Shown here: one piece after another, positions 23,610-23,692 of the stretch
Layout of the letters: each line of letters opens with the position of its first letter
Position numbering within the stretch: position 1 is the first letter of the stretch
Assembly (NCBI GenBank): GCA_002392645.1
Contig: DGHL01000016.1
Location: forward strand, 9,930 to 33,621
Reading direction: 5' to 3'
Length of the DNA: 23,692 bases
Source: Prevotellaceae bacterium UBA3849
Lineage (GTDB): Bacteria; Bacteroidota; Bacteroidia; Bacteroidales; Bacteroidaceae
Made by a program: the position numbers and the translations under genes
Notes under the pieces: generated by a model
Told to the model about the DNA's origin: nothing
The model's input: only the letters and a program-made list of their open reading frames with translations
Database searches by the model: none

Positions 23610-23643
23610 GGGTTATACCTAATTATATTATAAGGTATAGCCC
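23610..23643. repeat. 11-bp inverted repeat upstream of the integrase gene
   Basis: GGGTTATACCT (23610-23620) and AGGTATAGCCC (23633-23643) are inverted with one mismatch, 12 AT-rich bp apart, 16 bp before the integrase ATG. It may be an operator or a recombinase-binding site. I see no TAnnTTTG promoter here. Confidence 0.55.
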
Positions 23644-23692
23644 ATAAGATTAGAGAAAAAGAAGCATCAATGTCCCAACTTTGAGATTCCCA

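Overview
The window reads as a chromosomal segment of a Bacteroidota member, most likely Prevotella/Segatella-like (Bacteroidales). Reasons: promoters have the Bacteroidota -7 form TAnnTTTG (seven good matches), leaders are A-rich without strong Shine-Dalgarno sequences, FeoA and FeoB are fused, the DEAD-box helicase has a basic tail, a membrane-embedded AraC regulator is present, and a very large secreted repeat protein is followed by a tiny peptide gene. Assignment below family level is inference.

Layout. 1-1002: 3' end of pnp, closed by a strong terminator. 1202-3793: iron uptake operon (FeoAB fusion plus a 46-residue Cys-rich membrane protein), with its terminator overlapping the last stop codon. 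3794-4254: non-coding, holding three 22-bp direct repeats between two convergent operons. 4255-7512 (minus): probable operon of a membrane AraC-type regulator, a secreted M28 glutaminyl-cyclase-like lipoprotein and dprA. 7513-7732: divergent control region with a 29-bp palindrome and two adjoining 20-bp direct repeats. 7733-14338 (plus): a seven-segment membrane protein that looks like the regulator's sensor half without its DNA-binding domain, a 1858-residue surface protein with about five beta-helix-type repeats, and a 58-residue peptide, closed by a strong terminator. 14384-14547: heptamer-repeat mosaic that runs into the 3' end of the next gene. 14534-16844 (minus): a C26-M19 fused amidohydrolase/dipeptidase and an Lrp/AsnC regulator. 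16959-20011 (minus): ybeY, coaD, low-molecular-weight protein tyrosine phosphatase, ruvB and a YoeB-type toxin-antitoxin pair. 20113-22568 (minus): a WbqC-like protein carrying an apparent in-frame palindromic repeat insertion, and a DEAD-box RNA helicase. 22671-23594 (minus): a tyrosine recombinase marking the probable edge of a mobile element that continues beyond the window.

How the genes fit together. Most genes are housekeeping (RNA decay, iron uptake, DNA uptake and repair, CoA synthesis, rRNA maturation). The accessory locus that stands out is 6391-14338: a membrane-bound transcription factor faces a paralogue of its own sensor domain across an array of matched half-sites, and that paralogue heads a transcription unit for a giant secreted repeat protein and a small peptide. 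I read this as a self-contained, signal-controlled surface-display module; this is inference from arrangement and sequence pattern. A second theme is repeated DNA: a heptamer array that supplies a stop codon, a GC-rich core found twice, and a palindrome family found once between genes and apparently twice inside a reading frame.
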